6,896 nt of DNA from JBDLID01 sp039715055 (GTDB lineage Bacteria; Desulfobacterota; Desulfobulbia; Desulfobulbales; Desulfocapsaceae). The translations under genes and the position numbers were made by a program. Positions 5,962-6,896 of the stretch are shown one piece after another. The stretch spans positions 1 through 6,896 of the forward strand of contig JBDLID010000151.1 in NCBI GenBank assembly GCA_039715055.1. The letters are read 5' to 3'. The notes below the pieces were generated by a model. The model was not told where the DNA came from, searched no databases, and saw nothing but the letters and a program-made list of their open reading frames with translations. Numbering within the stretch: position 1 is the first letter of the stretch; the number at the start of each line of letters is the position of its first letter.

Positions 5962-6073
5962 CAACGGATTGGATAAACTGGAAACGAAAAAACTAATCTT
6001 ACACCATGTGCAGGGTCCTTTGTTCTGCAATCATTCGATATTGCTTGCATGGAGGATATCCTTATGAGAAAAT

Positions 6074-6101
6074 TTAGTAAGAGACAAAAGATAATTACTA
6101 A
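6074..6101. repeat. Inverted repeat in the leader of the universal stress protein gene
   Basis: TTAGTAA (6074-6080) and TTACTAA (6095-6101) are perfect 7-base complements separated by 14 bases, ending two bases before the purine-rich ribosome site of the gene at 6116. It could be a protein-binding site or a weak leader stem. Such AT-rich half-sites can arise by chance. Confidence 0.3.
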
Positions 6102-6115
6102 CAGAGGGAGGGACC

Positions 6116-6604
6116 ATGAAGCGTATTGGAAATATCAGGAAGGTTTTGACCCCCATCGATTTTTCAGAAAACAGTGAGGTGATCGCAAGATCCGCCGCCT
6201 ATATGGCTGGAGCTTTTGAGGCCGAACTTGTTTTGGTCTACGTGGTTCAGGATTTTGAAGATTACTCCGGGTTTTTTGTTCCCCAGATGAACATTCCCGA
6301 TTTCAAGCAGGAACTCCTGGCCGGTGCCGAAGAGCGGATGGAGCGGTTCTGTAAAGAGAGCGATGCGGAATTCAAGTCGCTTGGCATCTCATCCCTTGGG
6401 TCAACGGTTCTCGTCGGGGACACGGCGGAACGAATCACTGTCTACGCCGATGACAACGAGGTGGATCTGATCATCATGGGAACCCATGGATACAAGGGGC
6501 TGGAAAAGATCATGTTCGGATCCATTGCCGACAAGGTGGTCAAGACGGCTCCCTGCCCAACCATGACGGTGAACCCTTATACCTGCTGCTCCCCGGAAGA
6601 GTGA
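6116..6604 (+). CDS. Universal stress protein, ATP-binding type (UspA family)
   Basis: The 162-aa cytoplasmic protein is a single Usp domain of normal length. It begins with the first strand and nucleotide-contacting aspartate (KVLTPIDFSENS, D15). It ends the fold with DLIIMGTHG and the ATP-binding pattern G122-x2-G125-x9-G135-S136, followed by ADKVVKTAPCPTMTV. This places it with the ATP-binding (MJ0577-like) branch rather than the UspA branch that lacks the motif. Such proteins are generally tied to survival under starvation, redox or energy stress; the specific role here is unknown. A short tail with two adjacent cysteines (YTCCSPEE) follows the fold. The ATG has a good AGAGGGAGGG ribosome site just upstream. 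It is transcribed away from the ligase gene, alone in this window. Confidence 0.95.
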   Translation: MKRIGNIRKVLTPIDFSENSEVIARSAAYMAGAFEAELVLVYVVQDFEDYSGFFVPQMNIPDFKQELLAGAEERMERFCKESDAEFKSLGISSLGSTVLVGDTAERITVYADDNEVDLIIMGTHGYKGLEKIMFGSIADKVVKTAPCPTMTVNPYTCCSPEE

Positions 6605-6647
6605 CCAGGTTTTCAGTGGTTGCTAAATGTTCGGCAGAAAGTATCTC

Positions 6648-6664
6648 TTCAGCCAAAAGCTGAA
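6648..6664. repeat. Small hairpin downstream of the universal stress protein gene
   Basis: TTCAGC (6648-6653) and GCTGAA (6659-6664) form a perfect 6-bp stem around CAAAA. The longer pair GTTTTCAG (6609-6616) and CTGAAAAC (6660-6667) can compete with it. Neither is followed by a T-run, so a terminator role is not supported. Confidence 0.3.
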
Positions 6665-6698
6665 AACTTCAAAAAACAGTGAATGTAATTGCTCAGAT

Positions 6699-6839
6699 GG
6701 GTACCCTGAAAAATTAGTATTTCAGGTCAAGGTCGAGGCACGAGATAAATTTTACCACAGGCATATGGTTGATATTCCGAGGATAAAATTTATCTCGCAA
6801 CGAAGAGTTTGGCCTGAAAGGCAATTTTTCAAGGTAGCC
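6699..6839. repeat. Large imperfect inverted repeat, MITE- or palindromic-repeat-like
   Basis: Two arms of 56 bases (6699-6754 and 6784-6839) enclose a 29-base loop. The outer 17 bases match at 15 positions (GGGTACCCTGAAAAATT against the complement of 6823-6839). A middle block TTTCAGG (6720-6726) pairs with CCTGAAA (6813-6819). The inner 14 bases are a perfect match (CGAGATAAATTTTA, 6741-6754 with 6784-6797). No reading frame is seen inside, and the 292-base stretch 6605-6896 holds no gene. Size and shape fit a non-autonomous mobile element or a large dispersed palindrome; target-site duplications are not obvious. Confidence 0.65.
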
Positions 6840-6874
6840 AGACGTGCTTCAGGTTCGTCCCTTGATGGATTCGA

Positions 6875-6891
6875 AGCATACTTGTGCTATG
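6875..6891. repeat. Small hairpin at the window edge
   Basis: AGCA (6875-6878) pairs with TGCT (6885-6888), or alternatively CATA (6877-6880) with TATG (6888-6891). The sequence GAAGCATACTTGTGCTATG looks like the edge of another repeat unit that continues past the window. Confidence 0.25.
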
Positions 6892-6896
6892 TGAGA

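Noticed and set aside
6012..6028. Sigma-54-like GG...GC element before the stress-protein gene
   Set aside because: The spacing between GG and GC is 11 bases instead of 10 and flanking consensus bases are missing.
5006..6067. Long + strand open frame of 353 codons opposite the ligase gene
   Set aside because: It is antisense to a clear LigA-family gene, shows no recognisable domains, and its composition is that of a reverse-complement shadow.

Overview
The window is about 6.9 kb of moderately GC-rich bacterial chromosome with ordinary, tightly packed housekeeping-type genes. The combination of a CcsA/HemX-type gene overlapping hemA, System II-style cytochrome c assembly, hairpin-type dispersed repeats, and several small accessory genes suggests a Gram-negative anaerobe of the Desulfobacterota, perhaps Desulfobulbales. 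That placement is inference from layout and sequence flavour; no rRNA or other marker gene is present to prove it. An outer-membrane omptin confirms a diderm envelope.

Layout. (1) Positions 2-2386, + strand: a translationally coupled cluster. It holds the 3' part of a CcsA/HemX-like heme-handling membrane protein, hemA (glutamyl-tRNA reductase, first step of C5-pathway tetrapyrrole synthesis), and an unrecognised 167-aa protein with a cysteine-rich tail. Stop and start codons overlap at both junctions. A perfect 13-bp-stem hairpin lies inside the end of the last gene. (2) Positions 2496-3476, +: an omptin-family outer-membrane protease with all catalytic residues. (3) Positions 3475-3602: a dispersed-repeat-like stretch that abuts the omptin stop codon, then a good intrinsic terminator. 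(4) Positions 3619-3810, +: a 63-aa 4-oxalocrotonate-tautomerase-like protein that keeps Pro1 but lacks the usual active-site arginines. (5) Positions 3932-5926, - strand: a divergent NAD+-dependent DNA ligase with complete domain architecture but changed family-conserved residues. (6) Positions 6116-6604, +: an ATP-binding-type universal stress protein, divergent from the ligase gene. (7) Positions 6605-6896: no gene; a roughly 141-bp imperfect inverted repeat resembling a MITE or large palindromic repeat, and a second small hairpin at the window edge.

How the parts relate. Region 1 is a heme module, coupling 5-aminolevulinate precursor synthesis with a heme-binding or heme-exporting membrane protein. 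The other genes look like independent transcription units. No wholly new multi-gene system is evident. The points most worth a second look are the omptin with altered lipid A and P1-specificity residues, the divergent ligase, the two hairpin-repeat families, and the uncharacterised gene coupled to hemA.
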